Shown piece after piece: positions 34,610 to 46,010 of a DNA stretch of 64,000 bases. A model generated the notes under the pieces. That model had not been told where the DNA came from and made no database searches. It was given only the letters and a program-made list of their open reading frames with translations. A program made the translations under genes and the position numbers. Location of the stretch: positions 3,561,307-3,625,306 of the forward strand of contig NW_020312867.1 of NCBI RefSeq assembly GCF_003265705.1, read 5' to 3'. The stretch is from Callorhinus ursinus (Eukaryota > Chordata > Mammalia > Carnivora > Otariidae). The stretch's first letter is position 1, and each line of letters starts with the position of its first letter.

Positions 34610-35400
34610 AACTTGGTCCACAAATACTTTATTGATTACATATTATATGCCAGGTGCAATTTTCAGGCACTAGAAATATATCAGCAAACAAAATTGATAG
34701 CCCACTAATGGCTGCCTTGCAAATGCACCCATCGCATCCTTATCAAGTAGAGAGTAACTGACCCCAGCTACAAAGGCTCTAAACCCATCCAACCTCTGTA
34801 CCATCTCCACACTTCCTTAGGGCTGCTCCCCGCCAAGGATTGAGTGAGCAGGTATACTAAGACTCTTCGTGAGAGACAAGACTCTTTTGACAGCAACATT
34901 GACTTGAGAAATCCCCATCTCCTTTGCCAAAACTTTCTTTTTTTTTTTTAAAGACTTTATTTATTTATTTGACAGAGTGAGACACAGCGAGAGAGAGAGA
35001 GAGAGAGAGAACCCAGGCAGGGGGAGTGGGAGAGGGAGAAGCAGGCCCCCCACGGAGCAGGGAGCCCGATGCGGGGCTCGATCCAAGGACCCTGAGATCA
35101 TGACCTGAGCCGAACACAGACGCTTAACGACTGAGCCACCCAGGCGCCCCTCCTTTGCCAAAACTTTCTGAAAACTGTACTCAATGGAAAACATTCTACC
35201 TTCCTTTTCTCTCCCCCGCCAGGGGTAAGACTTCCAAGACAGTCCGAGAGCTCTCCCAGCCTCTTCCCCTCACTCCCTTACTCCCCCTTTCCCCCTACGG
35301 GGGAGTTTCCAAATCAATCAACTGCATTGCTTCTCAGAGAACGCAACCTATCCCACCAGCCCTCAATTAAGCTTGCATTCTAGTAGGAAAGACAGATAAA
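34610..35400 (+). repeat. Fragments of an ancient mammalian repeat around a SINE
   Basis: TATTATATGCCAGGTGCAAT, CAGGCACTAGAAATATATCA at the left and GCTTGCATTCTAGTAGGAAA at the right. Related sequence occurs at 46915-47090, 56247-56420 and 61350-61520. Family not named with confidence. Confidence 0.4.
34939..35150 (-). repeat. Can-SINE, reverse
   Basis: Near-perfect 18-20 bp target duplication TCCTTTGCCAAAACTTTCT on both sides: one of the cleanest insertions in the window. Confidence 0.96.
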
Positions 35401-35414
35401 TAAAAAAATAATCA

Positions 35415-35515
35415 GGAGTACCCGGCTAGCTCAGTCAGTGGAGCATGCGACCCTCGATCTCGGGGTTGTGAGTTTGAACCCCACACTGGATATAGAGATT
35501 ACATAAAAATAAAAT
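35415..35515 (+). repeat. Older-type Can-SINE
   Basis: Reads GGAGTACCCGGCTAGCTCAG and GGTTGTGAGTTTGAACCCC. Confidence 0.87.
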
Positions 35516-35518
35516 CTT

Positions 35519-35758
35519 GGGGGACCTGGGTAGCTCAGTCAGTTGGGCATACGACTCTTGACTTTGGCTTGGTCATGATCTCAGGGTCCTGAGATCAAGC
35601 CCCACATCAGGCTCTGAGATGAGCCTGAGCCTGCTTAGGATTCTCTCTCTCCCTCTCCCTCTGCCCCTCCACCCCCAACTTGCAGCATGTACTCATGTGC
35701 TCTCTTTCTCTCAAAGAATAAATTAATTAACAAATAAATAAAATCTTAAAAAAATAAT
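35519..35758 (+). repeat. Can-SINE directly after an older one
   Basis: Head GGGGGACCTGGGTAGCTCAG inserted in the tail of the previous SINE. Confidence 0.9.
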
Positions 35759-35973
35759 AAAATCAAATAATTATATACTGGCAAAGATATAGCATAAGCG
35801 AATTCTTTAGGTGTTCTCCTTATCCTGTAAGCTGTGATGCTTATAAGAATCTATAGATGTGTTAAAACTCATAGGCATGTATGCCAAAAAAGGGAGAATT
35901 TTACTGTATGTATATAAAAATAATTTAAAATGTAGAAAACTATACTGCAGGAGTATTAAAAAGGAACTCACAG

Positions 35974-36113
35974 TGGTGCCTGGGTGGCTCAGTCAGTTAA
36001 GTGTCCAACTCTTGATTTCAGCTCAGGTAATGATCTCAGGGTCATGGAGACTGCATAAGATTCTCTCTCCCTACCCCCCTCTAAAATTAATTAATTAATT
36101 GATTGATTAAAAA
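35974..36113 (+). repeat. Can-SINE, internally shortened
   Basis: Head GTGGTGCCTGGGTGGCTCAG; jumps from GGGTCATGGAGA to the CT stretch. Confidence 0.85.
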
Positions 36114-36229
36114 TTGAATTTTAGAAATAAAACAAAGATTTTCAAAATAAGAGAAAAGGCAAAAAAATCAAAATATAAATTACAAAATAGTAAATTTAAA
36201 TTGGAAATACCAAAATGAACTCTCAACTT

Positions 36230-36605
36230 TTAAAAAATTTTATTTCTTAGCTCTACCCATTGAAAAGACCTAAAAGCAATAACATTCTAGCAGCAACAAA
36301 CACACCCAGTGCCCAGAGCTTTACTTCTAAACACTACCTCCACCGAAAAGGAATTAGGCCTCCTTGGAAAAATGACGGACTCCAGGGAGGAGGATGACAT
36401 GGGCAAAATAAACGTGGGCCTTCTAAGTAGTGCCAGAAAAAAAGAAAATACTCAAGGACTAATAGAAGTGTGTCAAAAGAACAAAAAACCCGGTTTAAAG
36501 GGCCTCCCACTAGCTAAATTTGAGATAATTTTAGCACCAAAGAGAATAATTAATGTAACTAACTGCAACACCACACTAAATAATCTGAGTTTTGGGGATC
36601 CTTAA
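36230..36605 (+). repeat. Old L1-like 3' sequence, related to 25250-25570
   Basis: CACCCAGTGCCCAGAGCTTT, AATTAGGCCTCCTTGGAAAA, TAGTGCCAGAAAAAAAGAAA follow the same order as the other copy. The 98-codon frame here is repeat-derived. Confidence 0.5.
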
Positions 36606-36620
36606 AAATGAAAAAAGAAA

Positions 36621-36824
36621 GGGGCGCCCGGGTGGCTCAGTCGTTGAGCGTCTGCCTTCAACTCAGGTCGTGATCCTGGGGTCCTGGGATGGAGCCCCGC
36701 ATCAGGCTCCCTGCTCAGCGGGAAGCCTGCTGCTTCTCCCTTTCCCACTCCCCCTGCTTGTGTTCCCTCTCTTGCTTTGTTTCTCTCTGTCAAATAAACA
36801 AATAAAATCTTAAAAAAAAAAAAT
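36621..36824 (+). repeat. Can-SINE
   Basis: Head GGGGCGCCCGGGTGGCTCAG; A-tail of 11 bases. Confidence 0.93.
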
Positions 36825-36837
36825 TTAGTAGGAGTCA

Positions 36838-37047
36838 GGGCACCTGGGTGGCTCAGTCAATTAAGTGTCCAACTCTTGATTTTAGCTCAGGTCAAGATCT
36901 CAGGGTTCTGAGATGGAGCCCCACATTAGGCTCTGCACTCAGGCGGGAGTCTGCCTGAGATTCTCTCTCTCCCTCTCTCTCTGGCCCTCCCCTACAACTA
37001 GCCCACAAGAGCTCTCTCTATAAAATAAATATTTTTAAAAATAAAAT
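36838..37047 (+). repeat. Can-SINE following the previous one
   Basis: Target duplication GTAGGAGT on both sides. Confidence 0.92.
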
Positions 37048-37129
37048 GTAGGAGTTGGGGGAGAAAAATATTTATTTATTTATTTAAAATTTGGAGTCAG
37101 AAACATTAAACACTCTGGAGAATTCTGGT

Positions 37130-37310
37130 TATTTCAGAAAGGCTATGAACTCAGTCTATCTGGATTCAAATCCCAGTCCTAACCCTGTGTGACCTTGGGC
37201 AAATGACTTAATCTCTCTGAGTCTCCTCTGTCTTACTGATAAAATGAAGCAAATAATAGCACCCATATCTCATGGTACTTTTAAGTGGAAAATTAAGTTA
37301 GATAATCCAT
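37130..37310 (+). repeat. MIR
   Basis: TCTGGATTCAAATCCCAGTC, GTGTGACCTTGGGCAAATGA, then AGCACCCATATCTCATGGTA. Confidence 0.87.
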
Positions 37311-37383
37311 GAATTGCAGAACTACAACTTTAGACTTCTGGTCCTAAAACTTCTTATAAGCTGGCCATAAGGTTTTCATTTTT

Positions 37384-37568
37384 TTTTAACTTTACTTATT
37401 TATTTGAAAGACAGAGAGAGCATGAGCAGGGGGCAGGAGAAGAAGGAGAGGGAGAAGCAGACTCCCCAATGGGCAGGGAGCCCTATGAGAGGCCCCATTC
37501 CAGGACCCTGGGATCATGACGTGAGCCAAAGGCAGATGCTTAACCGACTGAGCCACCCAGACACCCCT
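37384..37568 (-). repeat. Can-SINE, reverse
   Basis: Target duplication AAGGTTTTCATTTT / CAATGTTTTCATTTTT. Confidence 0.92.
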
Positions 37569-37654
37569 ACAATGTTTTCATTTTTATAGTAGACATAATT
37601 AAGAAGAAAACTAGTGGCTGTACTTTCCTAGTAATACGGAATACAAAATACTTC

Positions 37655-37800
37655 CACAGGAATGATCCTATCTAATCCACATAATCCAATTATAATTCCC
37701 CATTTTGCCTACATGCAAACTGGGACTGGGAAAAGTAAAGTAACTTGACCAAGTAAACTCAGCTAGTAATTACAGCATATGAAACTCTAATCCAGAATTC
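37655..37800 (-). repeat. MIR, reverse
   Basis: CCCCATTTTGCCTACATGCA and AGTAACTTGACCAAGTAAAC match antisense MIR. Confidence 0.65.
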
Positions 37801-38049
37801 ATCACCCTCAATTACAAGCATTTATCAGTACACCAAATAAGGGCTTAACATTTGTAGAAATTACTTACAACCTGAAGTTCACAGGCTGGGCTGTTGATTT
37901 TCTATGTTTCTGTTTAGAAAGGCATTCAAGGTAGCCAACTTATCTGAATGTGACTCAAGGACAATTGGATTTCTCTGTGTAGTCACCTGCACCCAAAGGG
38001 ACCTAGCTATCGAACCCTGAGAACTGATCCTATAGCACTGATACCCCAC

Positions 38050-38340
38050 CCCCAAAAAACTCTGCTTTTGCCCAAATGTCCGCTGCCGCTTTACTTATGG
38101 CTCCAGTCTCACCTTTTCTGAAAAGCCTGCCCCACTTCCCCAGGCCGACTAAGGCTCATCCTTCCCCAGGCCTATACATATTCCTTCCCTTAGCCCCATT
38201 CACATTCCTCTAAAACCAGGCCACTCTAGCCACAAGCAGGTCCCTCTGTGCCCCTAACAAGATCTGTTCCCCTGAAGACAACAAAAGTGGGCAGGGCAGC
38301 ATTCTATTCACTGCCTGACATAGAGCTTGCTAAATTACCA
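38050..38340 (+). repeat. Probable L2 3' fragment
   Basis: TCTGAAAAGCCTGCCCCACT, TACATATTCCTTCCCTTAGC and AGTGGGCAGGGCAGCATTCT. Confidence 0.5.
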
Positions 38341-39040
38341 CGAAGTGAGTAAATAAGTAAAAAATTTGAAGGGCCTCTCTCCCATGAGGCTGTGTGGGGG
38401 TCCCTTTTCTCCTTAGCCAGGGTTAGAGGTCAAGATCAGCCTTTGAGGATCATTGTTGGAGCTGCCACAAGCTGGCAGTCTTGTTTTCCTGCCTTAGACA
38501 TCTGTAGTTGCAGAGTGCCCACTTGATCTGTATCAGGCATGCTGACCCCACAGCCAGACTAGAGTCTGAAATGGCAGCACTGGGCATGGGGCTTCTGGCT
38601 GTCCTTAGATAGTGCCAGGCTCTTCTTAGTTGATCCTGACCTGTGTTGCCCCAAAAGTAGCTTGGCCCCCTGCCTGCCCCATAGGCAACACCTAACAAAC
38701 ACACCTAGACAGGGTCCATACTGGACGGCAAGGTGCAGGGTGGCGAGGAAGAGCCATGAGTAGGTGCTGGAGAAGAAGGAGCACTGCAGGCACTGGGGCA
38801 AGGAGGTCAGACCTGACACTTGGTACACCAGCCACAAACACAAGCCCTGCTTCTAAGCAGTTAGCTGTGTCTAATCGGACAGCTCAGGCTGCAAGTGAGA
38901 CGCTTTCTACCAGCTTCCAAATAATGTTTTAGAAAAGATTTCAAGTTCTAACAGCTTTTCTTCACTAATAAAAGTTCTGAAAACATCTTATTTTCTTCTA
39001 AAAGCAATAAACTGCTTTCTGTGGAACTGTGAAAAAAAAA
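38341..39040. other. GC-richer unique stretch with two overlapping minus frames
   Basis: Frames at 38559-38843 (94 codons) and 38450-38704 (84 codons) overlap in different phases. The first begins MCLWLVYQVSGLTSLPQCLQ and looks hydrophobic; I recognise no domain. It could be a decayed retrocopy with a frameshift or chance. No poly-A or target duplication was found. Confidence 0.25.
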
Positions 39041-39052
39041 AAACTGGAAGCA

Positions 39053-39251
39053 GGGGTGCCTGGGTGGCATGGCTGGTTGAGCATCCAACTCCTGGGTTTG
39101 GGCTCAGGTCATGATCTTAGGCTTGTGAGATCAAGTCCCAAGCTCTGTGCTCTGCGTGGAGTCGGCTTGAGATTCTCTTTCTCCCTCTCCCTCTGCCGTT
39201 CCCACTTTCGCTTTCTCTCTCTAAAAAATATATTAAATAAATCTTTACAAA
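39053..39251 (+). repeat. Can-SINE, first of a pair sharing one target
   Basis: Flanks AAACTGGAAG (39041-39050) and AAATTGGAAG (39253-39262). Confidence 0.9.
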
Positions 39252-39264
39252 CAAATTGGAAGTT

Positions 39265-39475
39265 GGGGCACCTGGGTGGCTCAGTCAGTTAAGCATCTAC
39301 CTTGGGCTCAGCTCATGATCTCAGGGTCCTGGGATCAAACCCTGCATTGGGCTCCCTGCTCAGTGGGGAGTCTGCTTCTCCCCCTCCCTCTGCTGCTCCC
39401 CCTGCTTGTGTTCTCTTGCTCTGTCAATTAAGTAAAATCTTTTCAAAATAAATAAATAAAATTTAAAAATAAAAT
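39265..39475 (+). repeat. Can-SINE, second of the pair
   Basis: Right flank AAATGGAAG at 39476-39484, the third copy of the target. Confidence 0.93.
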
Positions 39476-39627
39476 AAATGGAAGCAAAAAGTTCTACAAA
39501 GGTAGAATAACCATCTGAAATATAGTTTATCCACTTGAGAACAGATTATCTATTACATTATACTATAACTAAAAAAATAAAAGAATATATAAAAATCTTA
39601 TGTACACATAGATCATGCCTATTCTAT

Positions 39628-39806
39628 TTGTATTTATTTACTTATTTATTTATTTGAGAGTGAGAGCATGCACACACATGGAGGGGCAAAGGGGGAGGGA
39701 GAGAGACAAGCACTCTGACCTAGATTCAATCCCACGACCATGAGATCATGACCTGAGCCCAAAATCAAGAGTCTGACGCTTAACCAACTGAGCTACCCAG
39801 GTGCCC
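39628..39806 (-). repeat. Can-SINE, reverse
   Basis: Ends GAGCTACCCAGGTGCCCC; target duplication CATGCCTATT / CATGCCCATT. Confidence 0.88.
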
Positions 39807-39824
39807 CATGCCCATTTTAACAGA

Positions 39825-39921
39825 ATTTTTTTAAGCAATCTCTATACCCAACATGGGGCTCAAACTCACAACCCAAGATCAAGAGTCATATGCTCCACCA
39901 ACTGAACCAGGCAGACACCCT
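39825..39921 (-). repeat. Older-type Can-SINE, reverse
   Basis: ATGGGGCTCAAACTCACAAC, ends GAACCAGGCAGACACCC. GATCATGCCTATT flanks this and the preceding SINE together. Confidence 0.85.
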
Positions 39922-40137
39922 ATGATCATGCCTATTTTATATATGAGCAATTACAAAAAAGACTACCTTGTTAGGTTGGTAAAACTACAAGTAACTTTTT
40001 CATATGTTACTATTTACTATATAAATCATGTTATATTGCTAGCATACTTGAAAAAATATGACATAAGCATAAATAAAATCAAGATAATTAACTTAAGAAA
40101 ATGAAAATAGCAGAACACTAACTATTAAAGAATTTGA

Positions 40138-40320
40138 GGGGTATTTGGGTGGCTCAGCCAGTTATGGGTCTGACTCTTGATTTCGACTCAGGTCATGATT
40201 TCAGGGTTGGGAGATCAAGCCCCACATCAGGCTCCATGTGGAGCCTGCTCAAGATCCTCTCTCTCCCCCTCTCCCTCTGCTCCTCCTCACCTAATAAAAT
40301 AATAAAAACTTTTAAAAAGT
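40138..40320 (+). repeat. Can-SINE
   Basis: Target duplication AAAGAATTTGA / AAAGTATTTGA. Confidence 0.9.
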
Positions 40321-40375
40321 AAAGTATTTGATTTGAAGTCTAAAATTTATTTTTACCAAGAGGAGTTATTGGCCA

Positions 40376-40547
40376 GATGCCTAGGTGGCTCAGTCAGATG
40401 GGTATCTGCCTTCGGCTTAGGTCATGATCTCAGGGTCCTGGGATCAAGTCCTGCATCAGGCTCCTTGCTCAGCAGGGAACCTGCTTCTCCCTCTGCCTGC
40501 TTGTGCTCTCTCTAGCAAATAAACAAAATCTTAAAAAAAAAAAAAAA
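40376..40547 (+). repeat. Can-SINE
   Basis: Head GATGCCTAGGTGGCTCAGTC; flanks GTTATTGGCCA / GGTATTGGCAA. Confidence 0.9.
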
Positions 40548-40600
40548 CGGGGTGGGGGTATTGGCAAGATTTAGTAAAGCTTCAAGAAACTGTTCCAGAT

Positions 40601-40808
40601 GGGGCACCTGGGTGTCTCAGTCAGTTAAGCACATGACTCTTGGTTTCGGCGCAGGTCATGATCTAAGGGTCCTGGGATCAAGCCCCACATCGGACTCCCT
40701 GCTCCGCGGGAAGCCTGCTTCTGCCTCTGCTGCTCCCCCTGCTTGTGTTCCCTCTCACGCTGTCTCTCTTTGTCAAATAAATAAATAAAATCTTAAAAAA
40801 AAAAACAA
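40601..40808 (+). repeat. Can-SINE
   Basis: Target duplication AAACTGTTCCAG / AAACTGTTCCGG. Confidence 0.93.
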
Positions 40809-40982
40809 AAACTGTTCCGGCGGGGGGGGGGGAGAATAAACTACCTCATTTCCTAAGACTTCTATAACAACAGACTGAAATTACAAAGGAAGGTGCAAGA
40901 AAAGATCAAAACCAAAAGTACTAGTGAACATGGATATCAAAATCCCAAATAAAATATTAGCAAACTTAATCCCATAATTTAT

Positions 40983-41176
40983 TTTTTTAAAGATTTTATT
41001 TATTTATTTGAGAGAGAGAGAGAATGAGAGATAGAAGCACGAGAGGGAAGAGGGTCAGAGGGAGAAGTAGACTCCCTGCTGAGCAGGGAGCCCGATGTGG
41101 GACTCGATCCTGGGACTCCAGGATCATGACCTGAGCCGAAGGCAGTCGCTTAACCAACTGAGCCACCCAGGCGCCC
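40983..41176 (-). repeat. Can-SINE, reverse, in L1
   Basis: Perfect 14-bp target duplication AATCCCATAATTTA at 40969-40982 and 41177-41190. Confidence 0.95.
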
Positions 41177-41930
41177 AATCCCATAATTTATTATATAAAT
41201 GACCTAGTAGGGTCTATCCAGGCATGCAGGCAAGAACTGTTCAACATTAGAAAATCTAATGTCATATACTATGCTAATACACTGAAGAGACAAAAATGTA
41301 TACAGTGAATTAATTAGATGTCCAGAAAACATTAGATGAAACTCAACAGTCACTCAGGCTAGGGGGAAAAAAAAACAAAAAAACAAAAACAACTTCCAGC
41401 AGACAAAGAAGAATCTACTTTAATCTGATTAAACAATCTACCATGATCTTAACATTAAACATCATACTTAATGATGAACCATCACACGTGCTCCTATTAA
41501 TCAAACAATAAGACACAGAAGGCCACTATCACCACCACCATTTAACACCATGCCAGTGTGGTCCTGGTCAATGAAAACTAGAGAGAGAGAGAGAAGGAAA
41601 GAAAACACAGCAAAGATGGAAGGAAAGAAAAGAAATAAGAAGCATAAGGACTGGAAAGTAAGAGGCAATATACCTGTTTGCATATATATGACAGTCTACC
41701 TAGAAAATCCAAAAGAACTAATAGGACAAGTATGAAAATGCAGCAAGGTTTCTGGATACAAGTTTAGCATACAAAATTTAACAGCAGTAAACCCTCCCAT
41801 AACCACCACTTACCACCACTTTTGCTTTCTCTACCTCCCATCCTTTCGTCCCTTCATATTATCTTTAAAGTCTCAGATAACGAATCATTTTATTCATAAA
41901 TATCAGTATGTAATCTCTAAAAAATGAGGA

Positions 41931-42125
41931 TTTTTTTAAGATTTTATTTATTTACTTGACAGAGAGAGACACAGTGAGAGAGAGAACACAAGCAGGGGGA
42001 GTGGGAGAGGGAGAAGCAGGCTTCCCGAGGAGCAGGGACTTCGACACGGGACTCGATCCCAGGACCCTGGGACCATGACCTGAGCCGAAGGCAGATGCTT
42101 AACAACTCAGCCACCGAGGCACCCC
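41931..42125 (-). repeat. Can-SINE, reverse, in L1
   Basis: Target duplication CTAAAAAATGAGGA on both sides. Confidence 0.94.
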
Positions 42126-42285
42126 TAAAAAATGAGGACTTTTTAAAAAACATAGCTATATCATTTCCATACCTAAGAGTTAACAATGATGCCTCAATAT
42201 CATTAAACAATGTTCAAATTTCCAACAATCTCATAAATGTCATAAATCTTTTTTTAGCAGTTGCTTTTAAACTATGATCTCAAGT

Positions 42286-42314
42286 AGAACGCCTGGGTGG
42301 CTCAGTCAGTTAAA
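42286..42314 (+). repeat. Head-only Can-SINE scrap
   Basis: GAACGCCTGGGTGGCTCAGT then CAGTTAAA, after which the sequence returns to L1-like DNA with no tail. Confidence 0.7.
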
Positions 42315-42425
42315 CTAGGAGCTCAGTAAAGTTCACACACTGAATTTGGTCAACAACAACAAAACTCAACAGCATTACGTAACACCACCAAAAACCAAAG
42401 AGAAAATGTAATATAAAAGGATCCA

Positions 42426-42636
42426 GGGATGCCTGGGTGGCTCAGTAGGTTGGGCATCCAACTCTTGGTTTCAGCTCAGGTCATGATCTCAGGGTCATGG
42501 GATCAAGCCCCACATGGGGCCCCATGCTCAGCACAGAGTCTGCTTGAGATTCTCTGTCTCTGTCCTCCCCCCACTCACACACACTCTCTCCTCCCTCTCT
42601 CTCTCTCAAATAAATACAATCTTAAAAAAAAATAAA
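42426..42636 (+). repeat. Can-SINE, first of a pair sharing one target
   Basis: Flanks GGATCCA and AGATCCACTCACA. Confidence 0.92.
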
Positions 42637-42653
42637 AAAAGATCCACTCACAA

Positions 42654-42821
42654 GGGGTACCTGGGTAGCTTAATCAGTTAAGCGTGGGACTCTTAATTTC
42701 AGCTCAGGTCATGATCTCAGAGTTGTGATCTCAGGGTCGTGAGACTAAGTTCAGGGTGGGGCTCTGCACTGGGCATGCAGCCTGCTTAAGATTCTCTTTT
42801 TGCTCTCCAATAAAAGAAAAA
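42654..42821 (+). repeat. Can-SINE, second of the pair
   Basis: Flanks GATCCACTCACA (42641-42652) and GATCCATTCACA (from 42822). Contains a local duplication of GTCATGATCTCAGAG-like sequence. Confidence 0.9.
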
Positions 42822-42964
42822 AGATCCATTCACAGAAGCAACAAACACTAAAAGGTACTTAGGAATAAGTCTAATAGATAACATGTAAAAGCTTTATGGA
42901 GGTTATAAAACATTACTTAAGTTTATAAAAGAAAATGTGAATAAGTACAAAAACATAATATTCT

Positions 42965-43195
42965 AGGGCACCTGCGTGGCTCAGTTGGTTAAGCGTCCAA
43001 CTCTTGATCTCTGCTCAGGTCATGATTTCAGGGTCCTGGGACCGAGCCCCGTGTCAGGCTCCTTACTCAGCGGGGAATCTGCTTAAGGGTTCTCTCTCCC
43101 TATCCCTCTGCCCCTCCCCCTGTTCACACCCTCTCACACATGCACGTTCTCTCTTTCTCTCTCTAAAATCATTTTTAAAATAAAATAAAATAAAA
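42965..43195 (+). repeat. Can-SINE in L1
   Basis: Head GGGCACCTGCGTGGCTCAGT and a long CT/CACA stretch. Confidence 0.92.
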
Positions 43196-43280
43196 ATTCA
43201 CATTAAACGTAAAGGTCTACACCTGAAACTAATGTAACACTGAATGTCAATTATACTTCAATTTTTAAAAAAGTAAGAGT

Positions 43281-43480
43281 AGGGACGCCTGGGTGGCTCG
43301 GTCAGTTAAGCATCTGCCTTCAGCTCAGGTCATGATCCCAGGGTCCTGGGATCGAGTCCCGCATCGGGCTCCCTGCTCGGCGGGGAGCCTGCTTCTCCCT
43401 CTCCCTCTGCCTGCCGCTCCCCCTGCTTGTGCTCTCTCTCTCTCTGACAAATAAATAAATAAAATCTTAAGAAAAGAAAA
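43281..43480 (+). repeat. Can-SINE in L1
   Basis: Target duplication AAGTAAGAGTA / AAATAAGAGTA; body very close to the apparent consensus. Confidence 0.93.
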
Positions 43481-44611
43481 AATAAGAGTAAAGGTCTAAG
43501 AATACAACAAATAAAATAAAGCACAGAGGGGCAAAATCTGTCTTAACAGCTATCAAGACTTACTTTAAAGCAATGTGAATTAGATAATGTGTTGCTATTA
43601 CCACCAGAGTAAATATAAATTAACAGAATAGAATGAAGAGCTAAGAAGAGACCCATGTTATGTATGGAACTTGGTATACAGAAGTGGTATTACAGATCAG
43701 TGGGGAAAGACTGTCCTATAAAAGATGTTGGGGCAACTGATTATTTAAAACATGAATAAAAAAAATTAGACCAAGTTCATCCCATACATGAGATCAATTC
43801 TAGGTAAATAAAGATCAAAATGTGAAAAGCAAAACTTTAAAACTTTTAGAAGAATTCAGGAGAGTATTATGAGCCATGAAAGATACCAGAAACAAACTGA
43901 AAAGACAAGCTACAGACTGAAGATTTGTGCAATACAAACCGACAAAGAATTAGAATCCATAACATATTAGTAAAACCCTAATAAGTCACTCAGAAAAGAC
44001 AAATAGGAAAAAGCAAGTCAGAGAACACACATAACAGAAAATGCTCAACCTTATGAGAAGTATGACATAGAATAAAACAATGTTTCATAACCAACAGATT
44101 GGCAAAACCAGAAAGTCTATAAAAAGCAAGGATTGATAAGGACATGGAAAAACAGGAAGTTTTATGCACTACCATGGGGGTGTAATTTAGTAGAAGCATT
44201 TTGGAGATAAACTTGACAATTTCCAGTAAAACTGAAAATGTGTATATCATATTACTCAACAAATTTACTGGAGCAGGGCTTATCAAACAGCAGTTCATGA
44301 CCCATTAGATTATAAAACCAAATTAATGACTCTAGACCAGCAATTGTGCATATGTTTAGGAAACATACATACAACATAGAGGAAAAACATCAGAATACAA
44401 TGCATGTCCTAAGGTTAAGGACTGTTTCTAAAACTTTTTGCTTCAGTTAAATTTATATGTGTATATGGATGGGTACTACACTGGATTTAAAATATATTTC
44501 TTACTATAAGTTGCAATAAAAAAGGTTTGAAAGCTACTGCCCAAGAAGTATTCTTGCAAATGGACACACAAAAAAGTCATTTACAGAGATGTTCACAATA
44601 GCACTGTGTTA

Positions 44612-44729
44612 GTTTTTTTTAATTTATTTATTTATTCTTTTTAGTAATCTTTACACTAACGTGGGGCTCGAACTCATGACTGTAAGATCAAGAGTGTCAC
44701 ACTCTTCTGACTGAGCTAACCAGGCACCC
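44612..44729 (-). repeat. Older-type Can-SINE, reverse
   Basis: GTGGGGCTCGAACTCATGAC, ends CTGAGCTAACCAGGCACCC. Confidence 0.87.
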
Positions 44730-44761
44730 AGCAACACTACGTTTAAAGTGAAGAAACTGGA

Positions 44762-44861
44762 GGGGCGCCTGGCTCCCTAAGTAGGTAGAGCATGTGACTC
44801 TTGACCTCCTGGTTATTAGTTCAAGCCCCACATTGGGCCTAGAGCTTACTTTAAAATAAAT
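44762..44861 (+). repeat. Older-type Can-SINE
   Basis: Target duplication AAAGTGAAGAAACTGG / AAAGTGAAAAACTGG. Confidence 0.9.
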
Positions 44862-44869
44862 AAAGTGAA

Positions 44870-45250
44870 AAACTGGAATCTAAATGTCTATCAGTAGGAA
44901 ACTGGATAAAGAAAATATATATATTTGTTTAATATGGTATATTCATACAACAGAACTCTATACAGAAGTTAGGATGAGTATCTTACATACTAGTATGGGT
45001 AAATCACACAAACATAAGCTAAAGAAAAGAAACAAACAATAAAAGTTATATTCATTTTTAAAATACCTAAAGTGATTCTAACTATTACTTATGAATACAT
45101 ACATATAGTAAAAATATAAAAACATGGACAGAAAGGATACAACCAACTTCGGGGTGCTGGTTGCCTCTATGGAACACAGAAGGGGAATTGAATCGGTAAG
45201 GTATAAAAGATACTTGCATTAAATCAGAAATGTTTTATGTCCTTAATTTT
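44870..45250 (+). repeat. Old L1 3'-end remnant
   Basis: AACTGGAATCTAAATGTCTA, GGATAAAGAAAATATATATA, ATACAACAGAACTCTATACA fit an old L1 tail. Confidence 0.6.
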
Positions 45251-45814
45251 TTAAACATAAATATAATAAAACAAAATGTTTTATTTATTCTGAGTGACAT
45301 TAATTTATTAACAAATCTTAATATTAAATTTTTATATACTAATTCATTGTATTAACATTTAATATTTATTTATTCTGAGTGATAAGTATACAGATTATTT
45401 TATGGCTAGCTGTACTTTTTTACTTTTTCTATATTTTAATTTTTTCCACATTTTTAAAAAGAATTCTCCCCTTGATTAAGTTGCCTTAAAAAGAGCTGAG
45501 GGAAAACAAAAAAGGGAAATAATTATAGATAATACAAACAGCCTAAAACAACTAGGTGTTCAAAATGTCCATAATTCATATATCAAATCTTCTATCCCCA
45601 AAAGGCAGCAGAGACATTTCCTGCCCCAGCCAACATTTCCCTGCTTCTCTTTTCCCCTCTCTTCTCTTCCTACACCCCAGCAATTGGTCAGCTTATTTTG
45701 AGAAAACTCCCCCAAAGGACTACACTCTTCCTTAGGAAAACTCAGAAAGGCTTGAGTTCTGAAACCCCCACCTTTACCTTAAGCATTAACAAATGACCAA
45801 ATTCCAAGACGTTC
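45251..45814. other. A/T-rich intron sequence, nothing recognised
   Basis: Contains two related (TTTATTTATTCTGAGTGA) stretches near 45280 and 45365, possibly a small local duplication. Confidence 0.4.
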
Positions 45815-46010
45815 TCAACAACCATCATTTTACAGTTGGTAAGGAAGGCCTTTCTCCACATATTCTAATTTTTGATTCTCAGAAAAACTCAGGTTGATAT
45901 TACTACTACCCACACGTTTATAGATGAAGTTGATGCTCAAAGTAGTAATTACCACCCAGAGTTCACAAGTCAATGACAAGTCAGGACTACAACCCTCAGT
46001 CCTAAAGTTA
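45815..46010 (-). repeat. Possible MIR, reverse
   Basis: CATCATTTTACAGTTGGTAA and GTTCACAAGTCAATGACAAG resemble antisense MIR, decayed. Confidence 0.4.

Larger units (their letters stand above)
40850..44600 (+). repeat. Decayed L1 ORF2 and 3' end, broken up by SINEs
   Basis: Pieces in order of an L1: CAAATAAAATATTAGCAAAC (near 40947), AACATTAAACATCATACTTA (reverse-transcriptase region, 41450), CAAGGTTTCTGGATACAAGT (41745), AAAGGTACTTAGGAATAAGT (42852), AATAGAATGAAGAGCTAAGA (43626), ACCAACAGATTGGCAAAACC (44090). No long frame survives. SINEs at 40983, 41931, 42426, 42654, 42965 and 43281 interrupt it. Confidence 0.75.
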
